From NCBI GenBank assembly GCA_964540765.1, contig CAZINW010000004.1, forward strand, positions 1-64,000: a DNA stretch of 64,000 bases, read 5' to 3'. Position 1 is the first letter of the stretch. Every line of letters begins with the position of its first letter. Source of the stretch: CAZJLN01 sp964540765 (lineage in GTDB: Bacteria; Chloroflexota; Anaerolineae; Anaerolineales; Anaerolineaceae). The translations under genes were made by a program, and so were the position numbers. Shown one piece after another: positions 35,412-44,479 of the stretch. The notes below the pieces were generated by a model. That model searched no databases and was not told the DNA's origin. It was given only the letters and a program-made list of their open reading frames with translations.

Positions 35412-36394
35412 CTCTTTTCATGGATACGAATAGTCTTGGTGAATTGAAAGTGGTCGCCCTCGCTGGAGGCGTGGGAGGAGCCAAATTAGCTTACGGATTG
35501 GCACAGATTCTACCCGGTAAGAACCTGACTGTGGTCGTTAATACAGGCGATGATTTTGACCATTTTGGTCTGAGGATCTGTCCCGACCTTGATACAGTCT
35601 GCTATTCGCTCGCCGGTCTGGCAAATCCAATCTCCGGGTGGGGCATGGTTGACGATACATTTACTGTATTGAGCGCATTGAAAGCACTGGGTGCACCAAC
35701 CTGGTTCAGTATCGGCGACAAAGACATGGCAACACATCTGGAACGGACCAGAAGATTGTCCATGGGGGAGAGCCTCTCTGAAGTAACCAGGTACTTTACT
35801 ACGCAGTGGGGTATTAAGCATCATATTCTGCCGATGACCGATGATACAGTCAGAACCATGATCATGACCAAAGATGAGCACTGCCTGGCATTTCAGGAAT
35901 ATTTCGTACACCAGGCATGTAAACCGGAAGTTAAGGGGTTCATATTTGAAGGCATTGACCGTGCCAGACCTGCACCCGGTTTGCTTGAAAGTATCAATCT
36001 GGCAGATCTTATCGTGATTTGTCCATCCAACCCGTGGGTCAGCATTGACCCTATTATAGGAATAAGGGACATCAAAGATGCGCTGTGTTGTAAAACAGTG
36101 GTCGCAGTCTCACCCATCGTTGGTGGAAAGGCGCAGAAAGGACCTGCAGCAAAAATGTTTTCAGAAATGGGCATTGCGCCTACTGCCACTTCTGTTATGA
36201 TGCATTACAATGACTTGCTCACCGGATTTATACTTGACAATCTGGACAGCCAGGAAGTTGTATTAATGACTCAATGTAATATAATTCCATATGTGACCAA
36301 TACGATCATGCATCAGCGCGATGATAAAGTGCGGTTGGCAGCAGAGGTGCTTGATTTTGGCAGAAAAATTTTACTTGGTGAGGTTTATTCATGA
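35408..36394 (+). CDS. cofD: 2-phospho-L-lactate (or phosphoenolpyruvate) transferase
   Basis: CofD joins the activated phospho-lactate or phosphoenolpyruvate group to FO, giving F420-0 or its dehydro form. The 328-residue protein has LAGGVGGAKLAYGLAQ, VVNTGDDFDHFGL, DLDTVCYSLAG and VICPSNPWVSIDPI, which match the family. It overlaps cofE and cofC by four bases each. The FO synthase genes (cofG and cofH) are not in this window. Confidence 0.95.
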   Translation: MTLFMDTNSLGELKVVALAGGVGGAKLAYGLAQILPGKNLTVVVNTGDDFDHFGLRICPDLDTVCYSLAGLANPISGWGMVDDTFTVLSALKALGAPTWFSIGDKDMATHLERTRRLSMGESLSEVTRYFTTQWGIKHHILPMTDDTVRTMIMTKDEHCLAFQEYFVHQACKPEVKGFIFEGIDRARPAPGLLESINLADLIVICPSNPWVSIDPIIGIRDIKDALCCKTVVAVSPIVGGKAQKGPAAKMFSEMGIAPTATSVMMHYNDLLTGFILDNLDSQEVVLMTQCNIIPYVTNTIMHQRDDKVRLAAEVLDFGRKILLGEVYS

Positions 36395-37035
36395 GCTTAT
36401 GGGCGATTGTTCCTGTTAAACCCCTCAGTTTTGGCAAATCGAGGTTGTCAGATGTCTTATCTGAGGAAGATCGATTTTCCTTAAATACCAGGCTTTATCA
36501 AAACACACTGAATATTTTACGAAATGTAAAAGAAATTTCAGACATTCTTGTTGTTAGCAGGGACTCTGGAGTTCTTGCTTATGCCAGAGAGCTTGGCGTG
36601 CGAACAGTGCAAGAGAATGGAAGCCCGGATTTAAATGCTGCCTTGCGCAGAGCGGCAATCTTTTCGCAGATGTTTGGTTCAAGCAGCGTGTTAACAGTCC
36701 CTGCGGACCTGCCATTATTGCAGGTTGGCGATATTGAAAAAGTGATTGATCAGGCTGACAAATCCCCACATGCCGTGATTGTTCCGGACAGGCGGAGAGA
36801 AGGTACAAACACATTATTAATCACTCCGCCCGATCTCATCCCATTCTCTTTTGGAATAAATTCATTCAGTGCACATTGCCATCTAATTGAGCAGGCAGGT
36901 GCGAAGTTGACCATTGTGACTAATGAAAACATAGAACTTGACCTTGACCTTCCAGAAGATTTATTATTTTTAGAGAATAATTACAAAATCAGCATTACTC
37001 AGGATTTTGGTCATAAAGATCATTTGGCTGCATAA
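36391..37035 (+). CDS. cofC: 2-phospho-L-lactate (or phosphoenolpyruvate) guanylyltransferase
   Basis: CofC (FbiD in actinobacteria) activates 2-phospholactate or phosphoenolpyruvate with GTP for CofD. The 214-residue protein has a nucleotidyltransferase N-terminus (AIVPVKPLSFGKSRL), then LNAALRRA and PADLPLL, the usual motifs. It is the last gene of the overlapping npdG-cofE-cofD-cofC block, 12 bases before the luciferase-like gene. Confidence 0.93.
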   Translation: MSLWAIVPVKPLSFGKSRLSDVLSEEDRFSLNTRLYQNTLNILRNVKEISDILVVSRDSGVLAYARELGVRTVQENGSPDLNAALRRAAIFSQMFGSSSVLTVPADLPLLQVGDIEKVIDQADKSPHAVIVPDRRREGTNTLLITPPDLIPFSFGINSFSAHCHLIEQAGAKLTIVTNENIELDLDLPEDLLFLENNYKISITQDFGHKDHLAA

Positions 37036-37047
37036 AGGATGTGTAAG

Positions 37048-38043
37048 ATGAAAAGAAGAGTTGCCCTATACCTGCAAGATTCGCACGATCTGAGAGACGG
37101 ATTAGATTATGTCAGATATGCTGAAGCTAAAGGATTTGAAGCTGTCTGGCAGGCAGAAAGCCGGCTGGTACGTGATGCGATTGTTCCGATGGCTGCCTAT
37201 GCAGCAGTGACAGAGCGGATCAAGATTGGGTCAGGTGTCATTAACAATTGGACTCGAAATATTGGACTTTTAGCTGCCACATTCTTGACGCTTGATGATC
37301 TTGCGAGAGACAGGATCATCTGTGGTATCGGAGCATGGTGGGATCCGCTTGCCCGCAATGTGGGTATTGACCGATCAAAGCCCTTGAAGGCCATGGAAGA
37401 AACGATCACAGTGCTGCGAAAACTACTCAATATGGAGCGGGTGAGTTTTGATGGCGAATTTGTAAAGGTGAATGGGATTGAATTGGATGTGGTGCACGGA
37501 CGCAAAGAACCTCGGAACGTGCCCATTTACATCGGTGCTACAGGTGAGAAAATGATGGAAATGACCGGGCGCCTGGCAGACGGTGTGGTGATGAATTATT
37601 GTGTACCAGTTGAATACAATGATTTTGCCATCGAGCAACTTCTGGTGGGACTCAACAAGTCAGGTCGTTCTCTGGAAGAGTTTGACCGCCCGCAGCTTGT
37701 GGTATGCTCGGTGGATGAAGATCATGACAGGGCAATTGACACAACCCGGGAACTGCTGACTCAATACCTGGCACAACAACCCCATATCGCAAAAGCATCA
37801 GGTGTGTCAAAAGAGGTTGTGGAAAAAATCCAGGCAATTCTTGGGTGGCCTGCAACACATGAGCAGATCCAGAAGGCAAAACATCTTGTTCCTGAAGATT
37901 TGATCCATCGGATAACAGCCAGTGGCACACCAGATGAGGCACGCGCCAAAGTGCAGGAGTACATCAATCACGGGTGCACATGTCCAATCCTTTATCCTGT
38001 TGGCGGAAATGTCAAATTGTTGATTGATACATTTTCGGAGTAA
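37048..38043 (+). CDS. Luciferase-like, probably F420-dependent oxidoreductase
   Basis: This 331-residue protein is a TIM-barrel luciferase-like monooxygenase-superfamily enzyme. It resembles F420-dependent methylenetetrahydromethanopterin reductase (Mer) and related reductases. Visible parts are the N-terminal strand-helix with D-YVRYAEAKGFEAVW, a GSGVINNWTRN segment, IICGIGAWWDP and VPIYIGATGEKMMEMTG. I chose ATG 37048 because AAGGA lies nine bases upstream; ATG 37039 has no spacing for a ribosome site. Its place after the F420 block makes F420 the likely cofactor rather than FMN. The substrate is unknown: a folate or pterin, or an intermediate of the nearby hydroxylase pathway. Confidence 0.88.
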   Translation: MKRRVALYLQDSHDLRDGLDYVRYAEAKGFEAVWQAESRLVRDAIVPMAAYAAVTERIKIGSGVINNWTRNIGLLAATFLTLDDLARDRIICGIGAWWDPLARNVGIDRSKPLKAMEETITVLRKLLNMERVSFDGEFVKVNGIELDVVHGRKEPRNVPIYIGATGEKMMEMTGRLADGVVMNYCVPVEYNDFAIEQLLVGLNKSGRSLEEFDRPQLVVCSVDEDHDRAIDTTRELLTQYLAQQPHIAKASGVSKEVVEKIQAILGWPATHEQIQKAKHLVPEDLIHRITASGTPDEARAKVQEYINHGCTCPILYPVGGNVKLLIDTFSE

Positions 38044-38047
38044 ACAC

Positions 38048-38506
38048 ATGTACAAACAACCGGTATCAAAGAATTGTTTTGTTTGTGGTAGGGAAAATCC
38101 TTTTGGATTGAAGTTGGATTTTTATTTTGATGGAAAAGATACAGTCACTGCTGAAGTAAATATTCCAGAATCTTACGAAGGATACCCGGGTGTTGTACAT
38201 GGCGGTGTTATAACAGCCATTTTGGATGAATGCGCAGGTAGGGCGCATATGATTGATCCAAACAAGTTCATGGTGACTGCACAACTTAATGTACGATTTC
38301 GGAAGCCTGTCCCTACCCATACCCTCTTGACAGTAAAAGGCGTGGCAGGGGAACGGCATGGGAGGGTGGCCATGGCACATGGGGAAATTCTTGACAAATC
38401 TGGCGAGATTTTGGCAGAAGCAGATGGTGTCTTTGTTGACATTCCGGAAAACAAATTACCCAGCAAGGACGATTATTTGAAAGATTGGCATGTTTATCCA
38501 GATTGA
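38048..38506 (+). CDS. PaaI-type hotdog-fold thioesterase
   Basis: The 152-residue protein has the hotdog fold of acyl-CoA thioesterases: VVHGGVITAILDECAGRA near residue 50, and LNVRFRKPVP. The N-terminal NCFVCGRENPFGL motif marks the subgroup with a Cys pair. I chose ATG 38048, with GGAG upstream; an in-frame ATG at 38024 lies inside the preceding gene. It lies between the F420-type oxidoreductase and the molybdenum hydroxylase genes, and its substrate is not known. Confidence 0.87.
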   Translation: MYKQPVSKNCFVCGRENPFGLKLDFYFDGKDTVTAEVNIPESYEGYPGVVHGGVITAILDECAGRAHMIDPNKFMVTAQLNVRFRKPVPTHTLLTVKGVAGERHGRVAMAHGEILDKSGEILAEADGVFVDIPENKLPSKDDYLKDWHVYPD

Positions 38507-38517
38507 AAAGGAGAAAG

Positions 38518-39291
38518 ATGAACACCTCCTATATTAGACCTAAATCGATTGCGGATGCTATTGCGATATTAAGCGATCAATCTGTTTCTACAAGAATACT
38601 AATGGGTGGAATGTATCCTCTTGATCGAGTTTATGATGAGATCAGTCTTATTGATTTGCAGGCATTGGGACTGGATCAGATCAAACCTGATATGGATAAG
38701 ATTGAAATGGGATCAATGACAACCTTACAGCAGGTATATAGTCACGAAACCATCCCGGCAAAGCTGAAAGAGACAATCAAAATAGAAGCCGGGCAAAATG
38801 TGCGCAACAGTCTCTGTTTGGCTGGATTGATAGAGAACGGCGATGGGCGTTCACCTGTGCTGACTACCCTGGTAGCGATGGATGTCTATCTGACATTTGA
38901 ACCAGGAGAGAAAAAAGTGGCACTGGCTGATTACCGTAAAAGGGATCGCAATAATGCATTTGGACTTTTCATAACCAAAGTGGTTTTTGATCGCAATATC
39001 ATCTTGGCGTTTGAATCGGTCGCACGGACTCCGCTGGACAGACCGATCATTTGCGTTTCTGTGGCAGCCTGGCCTGATGGAAGGATGCGTGCAGTCTTGG
39101 GTGGCTATAAAAGTGAGCCGATCCTGGCGTTTGAGGGTTACGACTTGGCTGCCATAATCCCGGAGGTAAGGAAGGCATTTGCTCACGCTGATGATGAATG
39201 GGCTACTGCGGAGTATCGCCAGGAAATGGCAGAAGTACTTGCCTTGCGATGTATTGAGCATCTTAATATGCAAAGGGAGGAGGCAAAATGA
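38518..39291 (+). CDS. FAD-binding-type subunit of molybdenum hydroxylase, with degenerate flavin motifs
   Basis: The 257-residue protein aligns with the flavin (CoxM/XdhB-like) subunit of molybdenum hydroxylases, which passes electrons from iron-sulphur clusters to the acceptor. The fold pattern is kept: RPKSIADAIAIL, then I-E-M-G-S-M-T-T-L, and the C-terminal CO-dehydrogenase-flavin-type domain. However, the first FAD loop (normally AGGTDL) reads MGGMYPLD, and the second (RNRATLGGN) reads VRNSLCLAGLIENGDG. It may bind flavin differently or not at all. GGAGAAAG precedes ATG 38518. Its stop overlaps the start of the fused iron-sulphur/molybdenum subunit by four bases, its obvious partner. Confidence 0.8.
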   Translation: MNTSYIRPKSIADAIAILSDQSVSTRILMGGMYPLDRVYDEISLIDLQALGLDQIKPDMDKIEMGSMTTLQQVYSHETIPAKLKETIKIEAGQNVRNSLCLAGLIENGDGRSPVLTTLVAMDVYLTFEPGEKKVALADYRKRDRNNAFGLFITKVVFDRNIILAFESVARTPLDRPIICVSVAAWPDGRMRAVLGGYKSEPILAFEGYDLAAIIPEVRKAFAHADDEWATAEYRQEMAEVLALRCIEHLNMQREEAK

Positions 39292-42278
39292 AGATCCAGC
39301 TTAAAATTAACAAACAATTGATTGCAGTGGATGTAGATCCCACTGAAATCTTGCTGGAGACTCTACGACATTTGGGGCTGATGGGTGTCAAATCTGGGGG
39401 ATGTGCACGGGGTGAATGCGGCGCATGTACTGTTTTAATGGATGGGATCCCTGTCAATAGTTGCATGTTCCTGGCAGTTCAGGCGGAAGGACATGAACTT
39501 GAAACAATCGAATTCCAAGGGGAACATCCCGAAAAGGGATGGCGCCATACCCATGGGCTTGATCCCATTCAGCAGGCATTTATTGACACTGGAGCCATAC
39601 AATGTGGCTACTGCACACCTGCCATGGTGCTGACTGCCAAGTCACTTTTAAACCATAATTTAAACCCAAGTGAGGCACAGGTTCGGGATGCACTTTCTGG
39701 CGTTTTATGCCGCTGTACAGCTTATGTCAAACCTGTGCAAGCCATACTGCGCGCTGCTGCCATTCTTAGAAATGAATTTGTGCCTGCGATTTCAAGGGAC
39801 GGTGGCAATCAAGGGATTCCTTTTGAGACAATCCCACAAGACCTGGCAAGCGAGTCAATTAGCGATAGAACAACACTCACCAAAACAGGTATATTGCCAA
39901 AATTGAAAATTACACCGGAGTCGGAAGGATTTCAAACCGTTGGTCACCCGGAGCCGAAAGTAGATGCCATGAAACTGGTGCAGGGGAAGCCGGCATTTAC
40001 TGCTGACCTGCATCTGCCAAATATGCTTTATGCCAGGGTATTGAGGAGTCCAGTTGCCCATGCCAACATCAAGCGGATTGATGTCAGTAAAGCGAGAGAT
40101 TTACCTGGTGTGGCTGCAGTCCTGACCTGGCAGGACATCCCCCGCATAGTTTATTCAACAGCGGGTCAGTCTGATCCCATTCCAGGGCCTTTGGATGCTT
40201 TTTCCTTGGACAAAAAAGTACGCTTTGTCGGAGACCGAGTGGCGTTTGTTGCTGCGGAATCAGTATCAATTGCTGAAAAGGCATTAAGCCTGATTGAAGT
40301 TGAGTACGAAGAGCTGCCTGTTGTTATTGACCCGCGCGATGCCATGAAAGAGGGAGCAGCCCAAATCCATAATGAGCCTGAATATGTTGATTTTGCAGAT
40401 TCTGACGCATCCAAAAATCTGGCTGCGAAGATTCGCATTGATATTGGCAATGTAAAAAAAGGCATGGCAGATGCTGACCAGATCTTTGAAGAGGAATACG
40501 TTGTACCGAAAGTTCAGCAAGCACATATTGAGCCGCATACATCGCTGACATATTGGGATGAGGATGATCGCCTGGTAATCAGAACCAGCACGCAGGTACC
40601 TTTCCATGTGCGCCGCATCCTTGCACCTGTTCTTGGTCTGCCAGTCAAAAGGATCCACGTGATCAAACCCAGAATTGGAGGCGGTTTTGGCAATAAGCAG
40701 GAAGTGCTGATAGAGGATGTGGCTGCTCATTTGACCATTGCCACAGGACGCCCGGTTTTATATCAGATGGACAGGGAAGAGGAATTCATCGCCTCCAGAT
40801 CGCGGCATCCAATGCGCATCAAACTTCGGACAGGAGTCAAATCTGATGGTACCATTACGGCGAATGAGATGCTGTGCTTGAGCGATACGGGGGCGTATGG
40901 TTGCCATGCATTGACAGTTGCAGGAAATACAGGACAAAAAGCCATGGCGCTCTATGTTGGTGATGGGGAATATCGAAAATCGCCTAATATCCGTTTTTAT
41001 GCGGATGTGGTTTACACCAATACACCGCCTTCGGGTGCTTATAGAGGTTATGGCGTACCCCAGGGATTCTGGCCGCTGGAACGCCATATGGAAACAATTG
41101 CCAGGTCATTGGGATTGAACCCCATTGCATTCCGATTGAAAAACGCATTGCGATCAGGTGAACTGCAGCCATTCAGCACAGCTTGGAGTGAAGGTCGTGA
41201 ACCAAAGCCTGAAATTGTCGAAACTGTCGGGTTGGAAGAATGTGTAGTCCAGGGAAAAGCAGCAATTAGCTGGGATGAAAAATACGGATCGCCAGTTTGG
41301 CACACAATCCTCGATAAGCCTAACTTGAGACGTGGCATTGGTGTTGCCATGGTGATGCAGGGAACTGCTATTCCCTATCTGGATATGGGCGGGGCAAGTA
41401 TAAAACTTAATGACGATGGCACCTTTAACCTTTTGGTGGGAGCTACCGATCTGGGTACTGGTTCAGATACTGTGCTGGCGCAAATGGCGGCAGAAATTCT
41501 GGGAGTAAGTCTGGAGGATATTATTGTTTATTCTTCGGATACAGACTTTACGCCATTTGACAAAGGCGCGTATGCTTCATCAACGACATATATCAGCGGA
41601 ACCGCAGTTGTGAAAGCAGCCAGACTTGTGGCTGAACGCATCAAGAGCAGGGCTGTGAATATGTTTGCAGAAAAAGACATTCATGTCGATGCAAAGGATG
41701 TGCGCCTGAGTAACCGGATGGCAATTTTAACTACAGGGGAAAGTCTGCGGCTTGAAGATATTGCCCTGAATGCGTTGCATCATAAAGACCAGGAACAAAT
41801 TATGGCAGTTGCTTCACACATGTCTTCTGTTTCGCCACCTCCCTTTGCAGCGCAATTTGCAGAAGTCTTGGTTGACATAGAAACAGGCAAAGTCAATGTT
41901 GAAAAACTGGTGATGGCAGTTGATTCAGGTGTGATCATAAACCCTGTGACTGCATCTGGTCAAATTGAAGGCGGTATGGCACAAGCCTTGGGATATGGTG
42001 TCTGTGAAGAAATGGTGTACGATGCCAAAGGAAGACCCAGGGAGCGTGATCTGGTTGATTATCATATCTTCAGAGCTGATGAAATGCCTGATCTGGAGAC
42101 AATATTTGTTGAAACCTATGAGCCATCACATCCCTTTGGTGCGAAAGCTGTGGCTGAGATCCCGATGGATGGGGTTGCTCCAGCCGTTGGCAATGCTGTC
42201 CTGGATGCCTGTGGTGCATCCATCAATGACAATCCGCTGACACCAGAAAAGATTTGGCGTGCACTCAATAAAAAATAA
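39288..42278 (+). CDS. Molybdenum hydroxylase with fused 2Fe-2S and molybdopterin-binding parts (xanthine dehydrogenase family)
   Basis: This 996-residue protein combines two subunits. Residues 1-165 hold both 2Fe-2S clusters, with all eight cysteines: C39, C44, C47, C59 and C106, C109, C141, C143. Residues from about 218 form the molybdopterin catalytic part, with IGGGFGNKQE, PPSGAYRGYG and the C-terminal catalytic glutamate in AVAEIPMDG. Such enzymes hydroxylate N-heterocycles using water. The nearby yqeB and yqeC genes suggest it carries labile selenium at molybdenum. In-frame UGA is not involved. It overlaps the flavin-type gene, and a pyrophosphatase gene follows. The substrate is unknown; a purine is a reasonable guess from SsnA. 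Confidence 0.92.
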   Translation: MKIQLKINKQLIAVDVDPTEILLETLRHLGLMGVKSGGCARGECGACTVLMDGIPVNSCMFLAVQAEGHELETIEFQGEHPEKGWRHTHGLDPIQQAFIDTGAIQCGYCTPAMVLTAKSLLNHNLNPSEAQVRDALSGVLCRCTAYVKPVQAILRAAAILRNEFVPAISRDGGNQGIPFETIPQDLASESISDRTTLTKTGILPKLKITPESEGFQTVGHPEPKVDAMKLVQGKPAFTADLHLPNMLYARVLRSPVAHANIKRIDVSKARDLPGVAAVLTWQDIPRIVYSTAGQSDPIPGPLDAFSLDKKVRFVGDRVAFVAAESVSIAEKALSLIEVEYEELPVVIDPRDAMKEGAAQIHNEPEYVDFADSDASKNLAAKIRIDIGNVKKGMADADQIFEEEYVVPKVQQAHIEPHTSLTYWDEDDRLVIRTSTQVPFHVRRILAPVLGLPVKRIHVIKPRIGGGFGNKQEVLIEDVAAHLTIATGRPVLYQMDREEEFIASRSRHPMRIKLRTGVKSDGTITANEMLCLSDTGAYGCHALTVAGNTGQKAMALYVGDGEYRKSPNIRFYADVVYTNTPPSGAYRGYGVPQGFWPLERHMETIARSLGLNPIAFRLKNALRSGELQPFSTAWSEGREPKPEIVETVGLEECVVQGKAAISWDEKYGSPVWHTILDKPNLRRGIGVAMVMQGTAIPYLDMGGASIKLNDDGTFNLLVGATDLGTGSDTVLAQMAAEILGVSLEDIIVYSSDTDFTPFDKGAYASSTTYISGTAVVKAARLVAERIKSRAVNMFAEKDIHVDAKDVRLSNRMAILTTGESLRLEDIALNALHHKDQEQIMAVASHMSSVSPPPFAAQFAEVLVDIETGKVNVEKLVMAVDSGVIINPVTASGQIEGGMAQALGYGVCEEMVYDAKGRPRERDLVDYHIFRADEMPDLETIFVETYEPSHPFGAKAVAEIPMDGVAPAVGNAVLDACGASINDNPLTPEKIWRALNKK

Positions 42279-42294
42279 TAAGGATATTTCACCA

Positions 42295-43671
42295 ATGATG
42301 ATAGAATCAATCAATCCTATTCGAGATTCAAATCGCGTTTATGTGATCGGACATATCAACCCGGATACTGATTCCATCGCTGCAGCACTGGGATATGCAT
42401 GGCTTCTCAGGGAACGAGATGGATTGCAGGCAATTGGCGCAAGGGCAGGAGCGATTAACCGGCAAACTTCTTTTGTTATACAATTCCTTGATATCGAACC
42501 ACCCGTGTTGTTAACGGACGCATCTCCTCGTTTTGAATCGGTCATGCGCAGATTGGACGTCGTTACCCCTGAAAAATCCTTGAATGAAGCCTGGACAATC
42601 CTGTCCAGAACTGGCGGGGTGGCTCCTGTGGTCAACCCCGATGGAATACCTCATGGTCTCATTACTGGTCGCAGCCTGTTTGACTTCCTGCGACGGATAA
42701 TGGGTCCTCATCCGAAGTATAAGGATATGACCTTGGCAGAACTGCTGGATATCCCTTGCAGGGAGGCGGCACAGACAGAAATTCCGAAATATCAGGCGTC
42801 AACCAGGATTAAAGATGTGATCAATCGATTACTGAGGACTGAATTGGATGAGTTTTGGGTTGTAGATGAACAAAGTCGCTACCTCGGTATTTGCCGGCAG
42901 CGTGATCTATTGAATCCTCCAAGATTAAAATTGATCCTGGTTGATCATAACGAAGCCCAACAAGCACTTGCCTCACTGGAAGAAGCTGAACTGCTGGAAA
43001 TTATGGATCATCATCGGCTGGGGAATCCTTCCACTTATGAACCCATCAAATTCACTGCAGATATTGTTGGAAGTACATCCACACTCGTTTCCGAACAGAT
43101 AGAAGAGGCAGGTTTGAGCGCCCCTCCACAATTGGCAGGTTTGCTCCTGGCGGGATTGTTGTCAGATACATTGATATTAACTTCTCCCACTACAACCGAA
43201 CGGGATAAAAATGCCGCCAAACGGTTGGCAAGATGGGCAATTGTGCCTGGCACCCCCATGGAAAATGAAACCATTCAAACTTATGGCCAAAAAGTAGTTT
43301 CTGCCGGATCAGGTCTGACCACACAAGACCCGCAATCTGTGGTTACCTCTGATATGAAAATCTATGAAACAGCTGGCTATCGTTTTGCAATTGCCCAGGC
43401 AGAAGTTTCCGACATTTACGAAATTGGAGATTATCTTGAAACCTTGAGCGAAGCATTAGGCGCCTTGAAGGATCGAAACAACCTCGATTTTGCTGCATTG
43501 ATGGTGACAGATGTCGTAAAAGGATCAAGCCGGATTCTCTTTGTGGATGCTCCACCAGCATTGGATGAACTACCGTATCGACCTTTAGCTGATGGGACAA
43601 GACTTGCAGAAGGTGTAGTATCGCGAAAGAAGCAATTGTTACCGATCATCTTCACATTATTGGAGGTATAA
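42295..43671 (+). CDS. CBS-domain family II (manganese-type) inorganic pyrophosphatase or DHH phosphoesterase
   Basis: The 458-residue protein has the DHH/DHHA2 layout of family II pyrophosphatases: GHINPDTDS (19-27), V-D-H-N-E (216-220) and the M-D-H-H motif (237-240). A regulatory CBS pair is inserted between the first and second motifs (about 70-212). CBS-type enzymes of this family are controlled by adenine nucleotides. I chose ATG 42295, with AAGGA upstream; ATG 42259 lies inside the preceding gene. Its position between two molybdenum hydroxylase modules is odd. It may remove pyrophosphate released by MocA during cofactor cytidylylation (inference). Confidence 0.88.
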   Translation: MMIESINPIRDSNRVYVIGHINPDTDSIAAALGYAWLLRERDGLQAIGARAGAINRQTSFVIQFLDIEPPVLLTDASPRFESVMRRLDVVTPEKSLNEAWTILSRTGGVAPVVNPDGIPHGLITGRSLFDFLRRIMGPHPKYKDMTLAELLDIPCREAAQTEIPKYQASTRIKDVINRLLRTELDEFWVVDEQSRYLGICRQRDLLNPPRLKLILVDHNEAQQALASLEEAELLEIMDHHRLGNPSTYEPIKFTADIVGSTSTLVSEQIEEAGLSAPPQLAGLLLAGLLSDTLILTSPTTTERDKNAAKRLARWAIVPGTPMENETIQTYGQKVVSAGSGLTTQDPQSVVTSDMKIYETAGYRFAIAQAEVSDIYEIGDYLETLSEALGALKDRNNLDFAALMVTDVVKGSSRILFVDAPPALDELPYRPLADGTRLAEGVVSRKKQLLPIIFTLLEV

Positions 43672-43674
43672 CAC

Positions 43675-44448
43675 ATGAAAATTTATGAATCCATCAGTAA
43701 GGCCATCAATGAGGGAAAACCTGTCGCATTTTGCACTGTGGTAGAAACCAATGGATCTGTTCCCAGACATGCCGGCAGCAAGATGCTTGTCTATGCAGAT
43801 GGCAGTAGATATGGATCCGTTGGCGGAGGGGAGGTTGAGGAGCGCACAATCAAGGCGGCACGAGAATCACTGTTGGATGGGCACCCGGCTCTGGTTGATT
43901 TTTCACTGAACCAGAGTGAATTGGAACCTGCGGGTTTGTGCGGTGGCAATGTGAAAATTTACATAGAACCCATCCTGCAGGTAGTCAAAATGATCATTTA
44001 TGGCGCAGGCCACGTCGGAAAAGCAGTTGCCCACCTTGCCAAATGGTTAAATTTCCGGGTGGTTGTCAGCGATGATCGGGAAGGATCATGCGATTCTGCA
44101 ATCATTCCTGATGCGGATATGTTTCTGCCGATGGCAATGGAAGTTACTCCGCATCACTTTGAAATAGACAGTAACACTTACCTGGTTCTCGTTACACGCG
44201 GAGCAGATGTGGATATTAAAGGAATTCCATCTCTTTTGAAGACAGATGCTGCTTATATTGGTGTGATGGGCTCAAGGAAACGCTGGGAGTTTACCAGGAA
44301 AGGTCTGTTGGAAGCTGGCGTGACTGAAGAAGAAATAAGCAGGATCAAGACACCCATCGGTTTGGATATCCACGCAGAGACGCCTGAAGAAATTGCGGTG
44401 AGTATCCTGGCGGAGATCATTCATTGGAGAAACCATGGCGCTGCATAA
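43675..44448 (+). CDS. xdhC: XdhC-family molybdenum cofactor maturation protein
   Basis: XdhC-type proteins bind molybdenum cofactor, assist its sulphuration and insert it into xanthine-dehydrogenase-type enzymes. The 257-residue protein has the N-terminal XdhC/CoxI domain (VVETNGSVPRHAGSKML, then GSVGGGEVEE), a GLCGG motif and a Rossmann-like C-terminal domain (IYGAGHVGKAVAHLA and GVMGSRKR). It starts 3 bases after the pyrophosphatase gene and is followed 31 bases later by the second hydroxylase. Confidence 0.93.
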   Translation: MKIYESISKAINEGKPVAFCTVVETNGSVPRHAGSKMLVYADGSRYGSVGGGEVEERTIKAARESLLDGHPALVDFSLNQSELEPAGLCGGNVKIYIEPILQVVKMIIYGAGHVGKAVAHLAKWLNFRVVVSDDREGSCDSAIIPDADMFLPMAMEVTPHHFEIDSNTYLVLVTRGADVDIKGIPSLLKTDAAYIGVMGSRKRWEFTRKGLLEAGVTEEEISRIKTPIGLDIHAETPEEIAVSILAEIIHWRNHGAA

Positions 44449-44479
44449 GTGATGGTTAAACTTTATGCAGGAGATTAAC

